Shown here: positions 46,512-57,408 of the stretch, piece by piece | How positions within the stretch are numbered: the first letter of the stretch is position 1 | Layout: every line of letters begins with the position of its first letter | From: Paratinospora sagittata | Lineage: Eukaryota; Streptophyta; Magnoliopsida; Ranunculales; Menispermaceae | DNA length: 64,000 nt | Assembly (NCBI GenBank): GCA_035771175.1 | Contig: CM069600.1 | Coordinates: 9,881,729 to 9,945,728 of the forward strand | Direction: 5' to 3' | Translations under genes and position numbers: made by a program | Notes under the pieces: model-generated | The model's input: only the letters and a program-made list of their open reading frames with translations | What the model was told of the DNA's origin: nothing | Database searches by the model: none

Positions 46512-47333
46512 ATCTTCCTTGATCCACCGCTCCGATTCCATGATTTCTTCACATGAATCACTTGGAGTAGGGTTTTTATGGTCTGAATCAGAAACAGGTG
46601 GTGACCCTCTTCTTCTTTCACCAAGAACGGCACCGAGACCACCAGCGCCGCAACAAAAACCGCGATCTGCTTCATCGACACGACCGGAAGCCTTTCGATC
46701 GGACCGACGGAGAGCTTTGTCTTCGACTCGACGAACTCGGCCATCGAATTCGGAACGAAGTTCTTGGAGATGGAGCTCGTGCTTGTCGTGAAGTTGAACG
46801 GCGTCGAAGAAGATGAGGAGAGAGTAAGATCTGGTGCTGGCGGAGGTGAGGAAGCGGTTGAGTATTCGATCGTCGAGATGACGGTGAATAGTAACGATGA
46901 ACAGTGACAGTGAACCGGTGACGGTGAACGGCGACGGTGAACGGTGAACAGTGACAGTGACCTGCGACGGTGAACAGTGACGGTTACCGGTGACGGCGAC
47001 TGGTGTGCAGCGTGCAGCAGTGGGCGTGCAGCATTGGGCAGTGTGCAGCGTGCAGCATTGGGCATTGGGCAGCATTGAGCAGCCTGCGGCATTGGGCAGC
47101 GTGCAGCAGTGTGCAGCATGAACAGTGCAACTTGCAGCATTGGGCAGTGTGCACCGTGTAAAGTGTTTTGTGCACAACGTTTTATGAACAGTGTTTTAAT
47201 AACAGTGAACAACGTTTTGTGAACAATGATTTCGTCACCGTGAACCGTGATTTCGGTTGGTTTATCGTCACCGTCGCGATTCTGTTCGGTTCGCGAGCCA
47301 CTTGGATTAGTACTTTAACCTCCACGTGAGATC
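46512..47333 (+). other. Copia leader with GC-rich minisatellites
   Basis: An untranslated leader of about 820 bp. At 46,880-46,990 it holds GTGAACAGTGACAG/GGTGACGGTGAACGG-type repeats, and at 47,000-47,160 GTGCAGCATTGGGCA-type repeats. Long minus-strand frames here (46430-47212) simply reflect the repeats. It is the most GC-rich part of the nest. Confidence 0.75.
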
Positions 47334-47999
47334 ATGGCTGGCGGAGAGGGTGACAAAAGGGTTGATATGACGTATCATCTTGGATCGAGTGACAGTCTGG
47401 GAAACATCATTACCCCGATTCAATTACGTGGTGAGAACTATGATGAATGGGCGAGGGCAATTCGAACCTCGCTTAAGGCAAAAAAGAAATTTGGCTTTGT
47501 GGACGGGAAGGTTCCGAAGCCAACAACAGAGGAGAAACTTGAGGATTGGATAGCTGTGCATTCGATGTTGGTGTCATGGCTGACCAATACCATTGAGCCG
47601 TCCGTTCGGTCGACCCTTGGAGAATATGATGATGCACAACTCCTGTGGAACAATCTCAAAAACATATTTTGTGTGGTAAGCGGTACTCGTATATGTCAAT
47701 TAAAAACGTCCTTGGGAGAGTGCAAGCAAGGAAAAGCCGAGACTGTGGCAATTTATTTTGGTCGTTTGTCAAAAATCTGGGACGAACTGATCACATATGT
47801 GAAAGTGCCGGTTTGTAAGTGTGGAGGTTGCACGTGTAGCATAGTCACGCAGGTAGAAAAACTGAGAGAAGAGGACTGTCTACATCACTTTCTTATCGGT
47901 CTCGATGGAGCATATGCTTCAATTCGAGCAAATCTGCTTGGACAAGAACCATTGCCGACGCTTGATCGAGCATATCAACAAGTGATTCAAGCGGAATGA
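47334..47999 (+). CDS. Copia Gag
   Basis: 221 codons starting MAGGEGDKRVD. The segment NIITPIQLRGENYDEWARAI and the later LVSWLTNTIEPSV are characteristic of the copia Gag family (Retrotran_gag/UBN2). It ends at TGA 47997-47999, but the same frame stays open beyond and leads straight into the zinc knuckle and protease. The stop is therefore probably a CGA-to-TGA mutation rather than a natural end, since copia elements normally make one Gag-Pol polyprotein. Confidence 0.85.
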   Translation: MAGGEGDKRVDMTYHLGSSDSLGNIITPIQLRGENYDEWARAIRTSLKAKKKFGFVDGKVPKPTTEEKLEDWIAVHSMLVSWLTNTIEPSVRSTLGEYDDAQLLWNNLKNIFCVVSGTRICQLKTSLGECKQGKAETVAIYFGRLSKIWDELITYVKVPVCKCGGCTCSIVTQVEKLREEDCLHHFLIGLDGAYASIRANLLGQEPLPTLDRAYQQVIQAE

Positions 48000-48041
48000 C
48001 TGCGTGGCGGAGAGTTATCCAATGATGGACGAGATAGTACC

Positions 48042-49358
48042 ATGGCCTTCGCAATTCAGCCTGATGCGCGTGGTAAGTCTCGTTTTGTGGATACTTCTGA
48101 CAAGTTTTGCAATCATTGTAATAGAGAAGGCCACGCCGAATCATCTTGCTTTCAATTACGCAGGTTCCCCGAATGGTGGGGGGACCGACTTCGCGGAGGA
48201 AAGGGACCGGGTCGTAGTGGAGGACGGACAGGAAGAGGAGGTGGGCGTGCAGGTTCTGGCCGTGGCAGATGGCATGGTGCACCGCCTGTCCGCGCACATA
48301 AAACTGGCGGGGCTGGAACTTCATCTGGGCAGCACGCAGGGAACTCGCAGGGGCTGGTAGGTGCAACCGATGCTGCGGCTCTTGCAGGTGTTTCCGCAAC
48401 GCAACTGCAGCAACTTCTTGCATTTTTGAACTTAGACAAAACAAAAGATCGACTACATGGTAAGAACAGTCATTTTAGTTGGATTATCAATACAGGAGCG
48501 TCAAACCATGTGGCGTGCGACTTGTCTATTTTGAAGAATGTGAGAAAGGTGCAATACTGCCCGGTGGGTTTGCTGGATGGAAACACGGCAGAAGCAAACC
48601 AAGAGGGGAGTGTCGTGCTGCCAGGAAGATTGAAGCTTGACAATGTGCTTTATGTCCCACAATTGACATGCAATTTAATTTTTGTTATTCAATTAATTGA
48701 TGAATCAAATTGTGTTGTACAATTCACTAATAATATTTGTGTTATACAGGACCAACCGACGACGAAGGTGATTGGAGCGGGTGAAAGATTGGATGGACTT
48801 TATTTTTTCCGTGGTGTTCCTCAAGTGAAGGTCATGACAGTGGATGATGATTCGTCGTTCGAGTTATGGCATCAACGAATGGGGCATCTGTCGGAGAAAA
48901 TATTGAAGATGATTCCGGTTGTAAGTCATTCTTGTAGGACAAATAATAAAGCTTGTGATGTGTGTCCGCGTGCAAAACAACCTAGATCTAGTTTTCCAAT
49001 TAGTACGAATAAAACTGGTAGGATTTTTGAACTTGTTCATTTGGATTTGTGGGGGCCTTACAAGGCTCGTTCTTCGTGTGGGGCTACCTATTTTTTGACA
49101 ATAGTAGATGATTTTTCAAGAGGAGTTTGGGTCTATTTACTTCGCAATAAAATGGAAGTTGAATCTATGTTTCTTAATTTTGTTGCTATGGTTGAACGTC
49201 AATTTGAACAAGTGATAAAACGTGTGAGAAGTGACAATTGGACCGAATTTAGTTGTTTGCATATTATTTTCAAAATAATGGGATTATTTTTTAGACTTCT
49301 TGTGTTGGGACTCCTCAACAAAATGGGAGAGTTGAGAGAAAGCACCAACACATTTTAA
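48042..49358 (+). pseudogene. Copia zinc knuckle, protease and integrase (damaged)
   Basis: Same frame as Gag. The zinc knuckle CNHCNREGHAESSC lies near residues 27-40. The protease active-site block reads WIINTGAS at residue 147, with Asn (codon AAT, 48489-48491) where the catalytic Asp belongs. The pre-integrase domain has LWHQRMGHL and a C-x2-C pair. The integrase core begins HLDLWGPY and has TIVDDFSRGVW, then RSDNWTEF, where family members have RSDNGTEF. A frameshift in a T6 tract at 49287-49292 ends the frame early; the proper continuation is in another frame from about 49,295. Confidence 0.9.
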
Positions 49359-50290
49359 ATGTGGCTAGAGCCCTCAAATTTCAAGGGAACTTACTTAAGA
49401 CTAAATCGCCATATGAAATATTGTTTGGGAAAATACCTTCTTATGATGCTATTCGTGTATTTGGTTGTCTTTGCTATGCTCATAATCAACGACACAAAGG
49501 TGATAAATTTGCAAGTAGGAGCCGTAAATGTATCTTTGTTGGCTATTCTTTTGGGAAGAAAGGTTGAAAATTGTATGATTTAGAAACACATGAGTACTTT
49601 GTATCGAGGGATGTGAAGTTCTTTGAGAAAGAATTTCCTTTTGCGCCAAACCAACCAATGACTGTGGTGACTCCTATGCTGGCGAACAATGAGGATGGGG
49701 CATAGGGTGAGGATGAGGGTGCCGATGAGTGTACTGCGTGCGTTGAGGGGGGGTTGGAAGTAGCGTCCACCCTCGAGGGGGGGTCTGGTGCTACGGTGCA
49801 GCCCGAGCAGCAGACCGCACATGAGGATGTACGTGATGAGGGGCTGGCGAATACGATGGGGGAGCAAGGTGTAGAAGTTGACGGTGAGCTAGGGTGAGGA
49901 AAACGAGCCAAAACTCCTTCAACACGGTATCGTGATTTTGTTACTCATACTATAAGGAAAATAAGTCCATCTGAGAATTTATCCGCTACTTCCTCTTCCT
50001 CAGGTACGCCCTATCCTATAACACATTTTGTGAATTGTGAACGTTTTTCTGTGAGACATAGGAATTTTCTTGCAGCTGTGACAGCGGGACATGAGCCAAA
50101 GCAATTTAAATAAGCGATGAAAGACTCGAGATGACGAGATGCGATGGGTAAGGAGATACGAGCCCTTGAAGATAATGAGACTTGGGTAATAGAGACTCTT
50201 CCACCCGGAAAGAAAGCACTAGGGAGCCAGTAGATATATAAAATTAAGTATAAGTCCGATGGCAGCATAGAGCGACTCAAAGCAAGACTT
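49295..50290 (+). pseudogene. Copia integrase end and linker to RT, multiple stops
   Basis: In the shifted frame the integrase C-terminal region continues ([24 protein letters not shown]), then hits TGA at 49565-49567. Beyond, the frame remains readable as an acidic linker and the start of the RT domain but carries five more stops before 50,240. Several are TGG-to-TGA/TAG changes at conserved tryptophans. Confidence 0.8.
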
Positions 50291-51628
50291 GTGATCTATG
50301 GCAATCATCAGGTGGAAGGAATTGACTATAACGAGACATTTGCTCATGTGGCAAAAATGGTGACAGTTCGTATTTTTCTTGCAATCGTTGCTGTTAAAAA
50401 TTGGGAGGTACATCAAATGGATGTGCATAATGCTTTCCTTCACGGTGCCTTAAGTGAGGAGGTTTATATGAAGGTTCCTCCAGGTTTCAAAAATACAAAT
50501 CCTAACATGGTTTGCAGGTTGAAAAAGTCGTTGTATGGTCTGAAACAAGCTCCCCAATGTTGGTTTGCAAAACTGTCAACAGCATTGAAGAATTATGGTT
50601 TTGTGCAATCCTATTCAGATTATTCCTTATTTGGGTTGTGCAGGGGAAGAACACAGATCAACGTGTTAGTTTATGTTGATGACTTGATTATTGCAGGGAA
50701 TGATAAGGTTGCATTGACAACTTTTAAAGATTACCTTGGCAGGTGGTTTCATATGAAGGATTTGAGAGTTTTGAAGTATTTCTTAGGGCTAGAGGTAGCC
50801 CGTAATCCAGAAGGAATTTTTCTTTGCCAAAGAAAATACACACTCGAGATAATTTTTGAAACGGGTTTATTGGGAGCAAAGCCTGAGGCATTTCCTATGG
50901 AACAAAATCACAATTTGGCCCTTGCTAAGGGCGAATTCCTTGCGGATCCGGCGCCGTATAGGCGACTTGTAGGGAGATTGATTTATTTGTCTGTGACGGG
51001 TCCTGATCTTGCATATTCGATTCATATGTTGTCCCAATTTATGCAACAACCTCGTGAGGATCATTGGGAGGCAGCTCTCAGGGTCGTGAGATATTTGAAG
51101 AAGAGTCTGGGGCAAGGGATTTTGCTTTGTGCTGATAGTGACCTACGTCTAGAAGGGTGGTGTGATTCGGATTGGGCTAGTTGTCCACTTACGCGGTGTT
51201 CCTTGACAGGTTGGTTCGTGTTACTTGGTTGTTCTCCTGTGTCGTGGAAGACCAAGAAACAACAAACAGTGTCTAGATCATCTGCGGAGGCTGAGTATAG
51301 ATCAATGGCGACAACAGTGTGTGAGTTAAAGTGGCTTCACCAACTTTTAAGAGACTTGGGTGTGCGACATCCGAAGGGTATGAAGTTGTTTTGTGATAGT
51401 CAGTCGGCGTTGTACATTGCTCAAAATCCGGTTTTTCACGAAAGAACAAAACATATAGAGGCTGACTGCCATTTTGTTCGAGATGCGGTAACTGAAGGGA
51501 TGATTTGTCCGTCATATGTTTTCACTAGTGATCAATTGGCCGACATCTTTACAAAAGCGTTGGGGAAAGCGAAATTTGAGTTTCTACTTTGCAAGTTGGG
51601 TGTTGGAGATCTTCACGCTCCAACTTGA
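50291..51628 (+). CDS. Copia reverse transcriptase and RNase H (intact portion)
   Basis: 445 codons, uninterrupted. RT motifs are HQMDVHNAFLHG, SLYGLKQAPQCWF and LVYVDDLIIAGN (catalytic YVDD). RNase H motifs are GWCDSDWASC, SRSSAEAEYRSMA and LFCDSQSALYIAQNP, followed by HIEADCHFVRD and QLADIFTKAL at the C-terminus. It stops 8 bp before the right LTR, at the polypurine tract. Catalytic residues look intact, but the upstream parts of the polyprotein are broken. Confidence 0.93.
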   Translation: MIYGNHQVEGIDYNETFAHVAKMVTVRIFLAIVAVKNWEVHQMDVHNAFLHGALSEEVYMKVPPGFKNTNPNMVCRLKKSLYGLKQAPQCWFAKLSTALKNYGFVQSYSDYSLFGLCRGRTQINVLVYVDDLIIAGNDKVALTTFKDYLGRWFHMKDLRVLKYFLGLEVARNPEGIFLCQRKYTLEIIFETGLLGAKPEAFPMEQNHNLALAKGEFLADPAPYRRLVGRLIYLSVTGPDLAYSIHMLSQFMQQPREDHWEAALRVVRYLKKSLGQGILLCADSDLRLEGWCDSDWASCPLTRCSLTGWFVLLGCSPVSWKTKKQQTVSRSSAEAEYRSMATTVCELKWLHQLLRDLGVRHPKGMKLFCDSQSALYIAQNPVFHERTKHIEADCHFVRDAVTEGMICPSYVFTSDQLADIFTKALGKAKFEFLLCKLGVGDLHAPT

Positions 51629-51635
51629 GGGGGGG
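51625..51635 (+). promoter_or_regulatory. Copia polypurine tract
   Basis: TTGAGGGGGGG directly precedes the right LTR and overlaps the end of the pol frame. Confidence 0.85.
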
Positions 51636-51743
51636 TATTACGATATTACGATATTACGATATTATCCTTACTTTAGTTTTTGTAATATATATATATATTT
51701 CATTATTGTAAATGGGGAGAGAGGGGTAGTGTTTATTTTGACA
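51636..51743 (+). repeat. Copia right LTR
   Basis: 108 bp. It differs from the left LTR by a two-base TA expansion and about five substitutions, implying a moderately old insertion. Confidence 0.9.
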
Positions 51744-52118
51744 GTTTTTCTTACAGAAACATGCTTCTCCTCAAGAAACGCGTTTCTCCTAGAATTTCCT
51801 AAAAGACCACCCTCTCGGGTTTTCATTAAAGAGAAATGTGTTTCCCAATGCTTTAGGTGAGATTTCACTAAGTGTTGGTCTTTTCATGTTATGTGTAGGG
51901 TCTAGGTATAAATATCACTCTATTATATACACATTCACCCTATTCTAAGGCCATACATATACATATATGCGTACAAATATGCCTGATAATACGTATAAGT
52001 CAACACACGGGTTTGACTCGTACATACGGAGCATTACACACTAGATCAACCCAACCCAACCCAACCCAACCCAACCTGTCGAGTTTGGTTCAATTCGGTC
52101 GGGTTGGCTTACACCCTA

Positions 52119-52500
52119 AGCAAGGTCTTGTAGACTGCATTCATCAACGACCTTTCTAAAATCCTCCATCAACCTTCTAGGCTTAGATATGCCTCCCTCT
52201 TTTTCCTTAATTTCTAAAATCTCATTAAAGTCACCTGCTATTAATCGTGGGTGGTCAATATCCTCATCCAATTGTTTGAGCAACTCCCAGGACACTTGGC
52301 GAGTTGAAGCCAAAAGTTCTCCATAAAAACCTATAAATCTACATATAGCTCCATTTCAATCATCAATTCATACATTGATGTGCCCTTCCTTTCAAGAAAT
52401 ATTTAAGAGAGATTGACGTTGAGGCCTTTCATAGTACTATCGGGCTGCTAATCCTTTTCTATCACTCTCCAATATGCTTTTAACTAAGATACCTTTTACA
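52119..52500 (-). pseudogene. LINE remnant, 5' portion of the split element (endonuclease)
   Basis: Minus-strand frame 52116-52313 carries the AP-endonuclease motif GDFNEIL and the end of its first half (ECSLQDLA). The upstream FIGFYGELL and YSKGHID-like segments are readable in other frames up to about 52,400. It continues directly at 43664 on the other side of the hAT insertion. Confidence 0.8.
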
Positions 52501-52799
52501 AAGCTAGTCTTGTCTCTTTAATTAGCATCATATAGAAAAAAAAAAAAAAAAAAAGTGGTCAATAAAGTAGTAAGTATTTGATGTGTCAAATGTAAAAATA
52601 ATGGGGTAATTGTAGATATTCACATGCTTTATAAATTTTCAACATTCTTTTTTTTTTTGCCACAGAATTAATGGTTTAATATAGATGAAAAGTTTTCACA
52701 GGATATAACATTATATTCAAAACAACATCTCATAACTTGGAAACTCCACTAACATAGGCTTTTATAAAAGCAAGGGAGTGGGCTTACTGGTTATGATTC
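52501..52799. other. AT-rich spacer
   Basis: Contains an A20-type run near 52,535. Nothing else recognised. Confidence 0.5.
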
Positions 52800-53900
52800 C
52801 TAGGAATGAATTAAAAAGAAACATCAATTCCTGCATCATTGATTAGATGACTCTACATGGCCAAGTGATACTTGGTTCTTCAATAGCTCGTCAATAACAA
52901 GCTTGTAGTCTAAGCAAACCAACAAAGGCTATCTCATCACCCTAATCACCTGCGACAAGCCACTCAAGATGGCCTTTAGCTTCTGCAATCTCCACGGCTA
53001 AATTACTACCTGCATTCATTCTTGCTTTTAGCAAGCCTAATCTGATTATTCGCATCAATAAGGCACCATCTAATGCCAGTTCTAAAGAATCGGTGACACC
53101 AAGTAGCATCCGAGAGCAATTTCCACCTCGGCAATTCCAAAATATTCAAAATGTTGAACTCCTTCAAAGAATTCTCTGAAGTGCTTTCCGTCTAACTGCA
53201 GAGCAAGCTCTGGAGACGAGATATCACCTTTGAAAACTATCTTGTTCCTGGATTTCCATATATGCCAAAGGGCAAACAAACACCAGGACAGTTTCTGATA
53301 TGCTATAGGAGAATTGGCAAGAGATTTACTAATGAAAGACTATGCATCAAGGAAAGAATAGGCTTGGATTCTTTCAGTGTCTAAGGCAAAGTGGTGAACC
53401 AACACAAAAGGGTATCTTCAGTCTTTTCCAACACAAAAGGGGCAAGAATCGTCGAGTGTCAATCCCCTTTTCTTTAGGATTGATCTGGTTGGCAGACAGT
53501 TATTACAACTTTTCCAAGGAATGACTTTCGAGTTCTCCAAGAACATTTAACCTCCAGGTATTACCCTACACAAAAGGATGAAGGGTGTGCAGCACTGGAA
53601 ATGCCTTTAGCAGGGCCTCCAAAAACTCCATTAATAAATAATTGGGAAGCAACATCATAATCAGATTTCACCTCATAGATTCCTGACTTCAAAAAATGCC
53701 ACACCAGCTTATTAGAAGAGCAGTTGCTACTTAAAGGAATAGATGTCATCAGTAAAGCTTCGTTGCTACTTAAAGGAATAGATGTCATCAGTAAAGCTTC
53801 CTCAATATCAAATATATTGTGGATCAAGCCCACATTCCATCTTGGCCTGTTCTCTAGCATAAGTGAGAGTGCAGATTTTTTTAGGGAATAAATTTTCAAG
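52800..53900 (-). pseudogene. Second L1-type LINE remnant (zf-RVT and RNase H region)
   Basis: Frame 53561-53899 has the pre-zf-RVT block (IPLSSN, NKLVWHFLKSGIYEVKS) and contains an in-frame 39-bp tandem duplication repeating 13 codons (units at 53723 and 53762). Frame 53082-53279 has ALWHIWKSRNKIVF, the usual segment after the zinc-binding domain. Below 53,080 an RNase H-like region is recognisable in broken frames (VEIAEAKGHLEW near 52,970). There are many stops. Confidence 0.8.
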
Positions 53901-53928
53901 CAGAGTGCAGTAAATATTTAAATATTTT

Positions 53929-56780
53929 TGTGGTGACCCCGCACCCCGGACCGCCAACCCCGCAGGGAATGGCGTGCGAAATGCCGGGGCGGGACGCCCG
54001 GTGTAGTCATCTTCGACCACTCCTCAACTCCCGTGAGGTGGTTGAGACCCTACAAGCCTTATCTCAAACAACGACATAATATGAAAAGGTACTAAACAAA
54101 ACTACCCACCGTATTAATCATCAAAGACAAGAGATAATCCATAAAAATGAACCATAAATAAAATCATAATCCCTACAGTCCATTAAAATTGACACACACA
54201 TAAAGTCCAAAATTGGTACAAATAAAAACCGTCATATGCCCACATGGTCTATCTAACAAGTCTCAACTCACCCATACTACAATGTGGTAAGTGTTATAAT
54301 TACATAATCCAAAATATAATACTTCATAATTTAAAACACGGTTTAATCAAAATGCCTCTCAACTCACATCGAGACCTTGGATTCTCTCGCAGGCAAGGCC
54401 CTCAAGATATGACTACTCCTTTGCCCTTATTCGGGACAGAAGGACCTGAAAGAGGAAAATGAGGGTGAGCCAACGGTGCCCAGTGAATAGAATTCAAATA
54501 TGCTATCAATACTCATCAATAAATATCATGTATGCATGTCAATGTGTAGCATGATTAAAAGCTCATAACATATAGATATCAAGCATTTATAATAAGTTTG
54601 ATGCAAGTAAAAGCTTATCAATTTGGATCCACATTCCACATGCATTGGGTTACTAGTGCACGTCTATTTCACCGTACCGTTGACCCCAATCATTTCCTTT
54701 CCTAAAACCCTCCTATGACAAGGTTAAGTCTCCCTATTAGCCAGATAGATGGGCCCAACCAAAGTCATAAGGTTTTCTCAAATCAATGCATCATTCAAAA
54801 CATTAGAACACATTCATGCTTTCAACATACAATATATATAAGTGATATGATGACATAAAAGATATAATCATAAATGAAGTCTACTCACAACCAAGCCTCG
54901 CGAGAGTATTTAACCACATACGACCACCAAACTGAATCAACTCAATCAAGATCCTGAAACATTCATCAATATCCTACCATACATCAATTTCTATGCTCAA
55001 TCACATAGACAATACACATCAACCCTAAATCAGCCCACATATAGACAATAGGCCTAAATTCCATCTAATCTCATCATTCAACTCAAATCACATGACTTAG
55101 GCCTCTAATGCATAGTTTTCATACATAAACCATTCTATTAATCAAAAATACTGATTTTCAATTCCTTAGGCATAAACATGCCAAAATTGGGTCACTTGAT
55201 CACAAGTAGGCCTAACCCATGATATGGTCACAACCACCAAATCAGTAGCATAATCAACCCTAATCATGCATAATTAAACATAAGTTGCATCAATTCAATG
55301 ATTCTAGGCCAAAAGCATCAAAAGCCCTAAAATATGAAATTTTCCATACTTAGGCCATATTGTCGATTTACACTAGGTCACCATGTTCAGCCATGTATAT
55401 CACTGATTTTGCATCATGAGTCATCAACAATGGCAACTAGGTCAACATAGTTGACATGCAAGCTATTTGGAAAGGTCTAAGTTCATATTCTAAATTTGGG
55501 TCTAATAAGAGCAACCCTACCAATTCAATCTACCAACAAAAATATGTAATCACAAAATCAACCGTACAGATTGAAGTATGTGAAGAAACAAACATTCTGT
55601 CCAAATATCAGCCCAATCCAACGGTGGACCGAAAAGATAAGTATCTTTGATGAACAAGTCTCTAATCAGACAATTTCTCCTTTCCTGCTGCAAATACTCA
55701 AACTCAGATGACTATATCGCACAACATACTTACCTCATACACATCTGCACCGTTCAGACAGAAATATCAGTTTTAAACTACATACCCAAATTTTATATCC
55801 ATCCAACGGTAAATTGAGGAGATCTTTAAGTTTGAGCAAAATGGCACGAGAAATCCAGACTTTCTGACCAGCTTTGTTTGAGAGGTTAGATCTCTTAGAC
55901 GAAACCTCTAATCAAGATCTCCACCGTTCTGAATTCATAAATATCGGTTTTAAACTACATACCAAAATTTGATATCCATCCAACGGTATATTGAGGAGAT
56001 CTATAAGTTTGAGTGAAACGGCACGAGAAATCCAGACTTTCCGACCAGCTTTGTTTGAGAGGTTAGATCTCTTAGACGAAACCTCTAATCAAGATCTCCA
56101 CCGTTCAGAATGCAGAACCATAAGCTACGAACTTGCTGACAAAATTTTAGCTTAATCTGACCATATATCCCGAAGATCCAGCTCTTTGATGAAAACATCG
56201 CAGAGATTTTTCTCCTGCAACTCCCTCTTTCTTTCTCTTCTTCTTTCCTTTCTCTTCTTTTCTTTTCTTTTTTTCCTTTCTCTCCACTCACCTTACTTTC
56301 TAGTGCATTCTTGGATTCCCTCCACTCACCTCACTTTCTAGCACATTCTTGGATAAGAGAAGTGGGCATGGGACACTTGTCCACTTTCATGCACCAACCT
56401 TCACATGTGTTTGTCTCATACTACCCATACCAACCACATGTACTTTAACCAATCTCATGCTTCCATGTATTTTAAATGTCCAATCCATTTAATACACCAA
56501 ATTTTCATTCTCATTTATCCTTTTATTCAATCAATTATAACTCATATCAATTCATGGTTTAATGGACCCATGCATAAATAATAACATATGCATTATACTT
56601 TAATTTAACATGACCCATATACAATTTATAATACACATATTTATATACATTATTAAGCATCAACTATACAAGCATTAAACAACCATCAAACAAACACCAA
56701 CCATATCAAGGCAACACATAGAGTTTGGGCAAAGTGCAATTGAGTTATGGGTTAGATGAAATAATTTTTGGGGCGTCACA
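53929..56780 (-). mobile_element. Solo LTR of a long-LTR gypsy family, inverted
   Basis: 2,852 bp. On the minus strand it runs TGTGACGCCCC...GGGGTCACCACA, with a perfect TSD ATTTT (53924-53928 and 56781-56785). It is the reverse complement, with small indels, of the 5' LTR at 57409-60370. It lacks a 55-bp tandem duplication present there. The GC-rich terminal 120 bp contrast with the AT-rich body. Confidence 0.93.
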
Positions 56781-56785
56781 ATTTT

Positions 56786-57408
56786 GGTGAGTACATTTAA
56801 AATTGCCTAGATAATTTTTTTTTTTTAAGTTTAAGGCTCCACATTTGTTATATAATTGAAAAGCGTGTTGTATTAATGAATTAATGTAAAAATTTGATAT
56901 GACAATATTTTGTAGCAATTGATGCGTTAATTTCAATCTATTTAACATTGGTCCTTCAACAACCACAAAACGAAAAAATAATTTCTAAAAAATAAAAAAA
57001 GGCACAAACCCAACACTTCCCAAATCTCCCTCTCCCCATTACTTCAAAACCGACAACAAACAAATAGAAGAAAAAGAAAGCAAATCAAAATCACAACATA
57101 CACAGCAATCACAAGAAGAACAACATACACAGCAATCACAAGAAGAAGAAGAAGAAGAAGAATAAGAATAAGCTAAATAAGAAGAAGAAGAATAAGCTAA
57201 ATAAGAAGAACAAGAATGAACACCCGTAAATCTCCACCTAGTCCCATTTCCATCATCAATCTACATATCAATTTGCCCTTTCGAAGAAAGATTTAAGAGA
57301 AATAGATGCTGGAGACTTCATAGTAATATTAGGCTATCATCTAATCCTTTTCTATCACTTTTAAGATATCCTTCCAATCCAATTTTCTTTTTAACTAAGG
57401 GCATCTCC
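56786..57408. other. Spacer between inverted LTRs
   Basis: A (GAA)n-like tract lies at 57,137-57,200. The last 185 bp (57222-57405) are a diverged minus-strand copy of the LINE endonuclease start, related to 52,330-52,480. No intact gene is present. Confidence 0.6.

Larger units (their letters stand above)
46393..51743 (+). mobile_element. Ty1/copia retrotransposon with very short LTRs, complete but inactive
   Basis: LTRs are 46393-46498 (106 bp) and 51636-51743 (108 bp), running TATTACGATATTACG...TTTTGACA. The 5-bp TSD is GTTTT (46388-46392 and 51744-51748). The primer site directly abuts the left LTR and a polypurine tract directly precedes the right LTR. Domain order gag, zinc knuckle, protease, integrase, RT, RNase H is copia. 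The LTRs differ at about half a dozen positions. One frameshift, at least seven stops and a mutated protease make it non-autonomous. Confidence 0.95.
44153..52038 (+). mobile_element. Gypsy-like solo LTR, copy 3, itself carrying two insertions
   Basis: It starts TGTCGCGACCCCC and ends GAGCATTACA, with a perfect TSD CACTA (44148-44152 and 52039-52043). Subtracting the copia element plus one TSD (5,356 bp) and the foldback plus TSD (392 bp) leaves 2,138 bp, matching the 2,114-bp LTR at 12377. It has no coding sequence of its own. Confidence 0.9.
43665..52118. mobile_element. hAT-type non-autonomous element (about 563 bp without nested inserts)
   Basis: Terminal inverted repeats are TAGGGGTGTAA (left) and TTACACCCTA (right), with a perfect 8-bp target-site duplication AGCAAGGT at 43657-43664 and 52119-52126, the size expected for hAT. 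Subterminal regions are rich in GGTTGGGTT/AACCCAACC motifs. A 25-bp triple repeat (ATTTGACAACCATATCAATAT) lies at 43919-43988. No transposase is present. It is split by a gypsy solo LTR at 44153-52038. Confidence 0.85.

Noticed and set aside
46430..47212. Long minus-strand frames of 229-260 codons
   Set aside because: They are antisense to the copia leader, are built from minisatellite repeats (Cys/His/Ala-rich in register) and match no family.
52040..52080. (AACCC)n tract
   Set aside because: Telomere-like at first sight, but it is the subterminal AACCC motif run of the hAT-type element.
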